Part shown: positions 63,455 to 64,000 of the stretch, in pieces
How the letters are laid out: each line of letters starts with the position of its first letter
Position numbering within the stretch: position 1 is the first letter of the stretch
Assembly: GCA_035513295.1 (NCBI GenBank)
Contig: DATKCH010000097.1
Span: forward strand, 1-64,000
Direction: 5' to 3'
Length of the DNA: 64,000 bases
From: DATHRK01 sp035513295
GTDB taxonomy: Bacteria; Gemmatimonadota; Gemmatimonadetes; Longimicrobiales; RSA9
Notes under the pieces: generated by a model
Told to the model about the DNA's origin: nothing
Databases searched by the model: none
Seen by the model: the letters and a program-made list of their open reading frames with translations, nothing else
Made by a program: the position numbers and the translations under genes

Positions 63455-64000
63455 CTACCCGCGACCCGCCGGCTCCCGGGAGTAGCGCGCCCCGGGCCAG
63501 CGGCGCGCGGCTCCGGCCAGCTCTAGCTCCAGCAGCTTCGCGGACGCGTCGGACGCGCTCAACCCGGCCCGGCCGGCGATCGTGTCGATGGGCTCGGGCT
63601 CCGGGCCAAGCGCCGACCAGAGCGCCGCGGCTCCTCCCCCGCCTCGCTCCGGGACGTCCGTCCGGCGCGAGCCAGAAACAGGCCACGGGCGACCCGGCGC
63701 TCCCTCCGTCCGGTACGCTCCGGCCGGGTCGCCGACCCCGCTCACGAGGGCGAGCGCGTCGCGTGGCTCGGTGATCACCGCCGCGCCGTCGCGCAGGAGC
63801 CGGTTGGAGCCGGCGCAGCTGGGCCGGTCGATCGGGCCGGGGACGGAGCCAACCTCGAGTCCGATGTCGAGCGCGTGGGTGACCGTGTTCTGGGCGCCGC
63901 TCCGGTGCGGCGCCTCGACCACGACGAGGGCCGAGGAGAGCCCGGCGATCAGGCGATTGCGGCGCGGGAAATGGTGCTTCAGCGGCGGCGTGCCGGGGGG
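63455..64000 (-). CDS. dprA: DNA-processing protein DprA (5' end outside window)
   Basis: Loads RecA on incoming single-stranded DNA during transformation. The frame is open to the window edge; the visible part has PLKHHFPRRNRLIAGLSSAL, VVVEAPHRSGAQNTVTHALD, IGLEVGSVPGPIDRPSCAGS and NRLLRDGAAV, the end of the Rossmann domain, then a 60-residue linker and the C-terminal winged helix (ALGPEPEPIDTIAGRAGLSA). The G-I-D usual for the DprA Rossmann domain is beyond the edge. It is followed by hemW on the same strand, 111 bases away. Confidence 0.93.
   Translation of the reverse strand, partial: PPGTPPLKHHFPRRNRLIAGLSSALVVVEAPHRSGAQNTVTHALDIGLEVGSVPGPIDRPSCAGSNRLLRDGAAVITEPRDALALVSGVGDPAGAYRTEGAPGRPWPVSGSRRTDVPERGGGGAAALWSALGPEPEPIDTIAGRAGLSASDASAKLLELELAGAARRWPGARYSREPAGRG

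Overview
The window is a GC-rich chromosomal segment (about 70% GC by eye) packed with bacterial genes, many joined by 4-base GTGA, ATGA or TTGA stop/start overlaps. The gene content fits a heterotrophic, peptide- and amino-acid-degrading member of Gemmatimonadota or a related group: a dipeptidyl-peptidase IV-like S9 enzyme, a met-zincin lipoprotein, DUF2911, HutF-type histidine degradation and a gluconate 2-dehydrogenase subunit 3 fragment. That assignment is inference from gene content; there is no rRNA here.

Layout, left part. Positions 1-18587 run mostly on the plus strand: peptidase S9, a small exported protein, DUF819 permease (minus), DUF2911, hutU-hutI-hutF, a carboxypeptidase-regulatory/vWA protein, an EamA transporter (minus), an M20 peptidase, the met-zincin, and a Mur ligase that resembles cyanophycin synthetase without its ATP-grasp domain. 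purE-purK (18610-20234, minus) follow.

Accessory region. Positions 20276-25653 are a genomic island of about 5.3 kb inserted into tRNA-Met(CAT). A 47-bp direct repeat marks both ends, the intact tRNA lies at the right end and a tyrosine recombinase sits beside it. Inside are a RuvC-like gene split by an in-frame TAG, several small phage-type genes, and a 1045-bp integron-type gene cassette with a textbook attC site but no integron integrase. The cassette carries two unrecognised genes, a two-helix membrane protein followed by a soluble protein, and has inserted into the 3' end of an island gene. After it comes the 5' part of a gluconate 2-dehydrogenase subunit 3 gene, which runs into a 5'-truncated excisionase-like gene.

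Right part. Almost everything from 25751 to 64000 is on the minus strand. In transcription order: dprA (partial) and hemW-hrcA-dnaJ-prmA; an aquaporin; HIT-yqeY-mutS2-dnaG-zinc-ribbon coiled-coil-recJ-rsmD-coaD-pta; an anti-sigma partner-switching set (STAS, RsbW, SpoIIE) with rsmA and a degenerate sensor kinase; rex-arginine deiminase-DnaQ exonuclease-MBL hydrolase behind a perfect Rex operator; thiolase-bioY-3-hydroxyacyl-CoA dehydrogenase-acyl-CoA dehydrogenase-leucine dehydrogenase-glyA; a Minf_1886 protein, a zinc ribbon and nnrE/D; and a beta-propeller lipidless exported protein-thiL-plsC-eno-ftsB-tRNA-Met.

The metabolic genes fit together. Extracellular peptides are cut by the S9, M20 and zincin peptidases. 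Histidine (hut), arginine (deiminase) and branched-chain amino acids (leucine dehydrogenase, acyl-CoA dehydrogenase, hydroxyacyl-CoA dehydrogenase, thiolase) are then degraded. Rex ties the arginine step to the NADH/NAD+ state. No stretch longer than 300 bases is without a gene or island feature.
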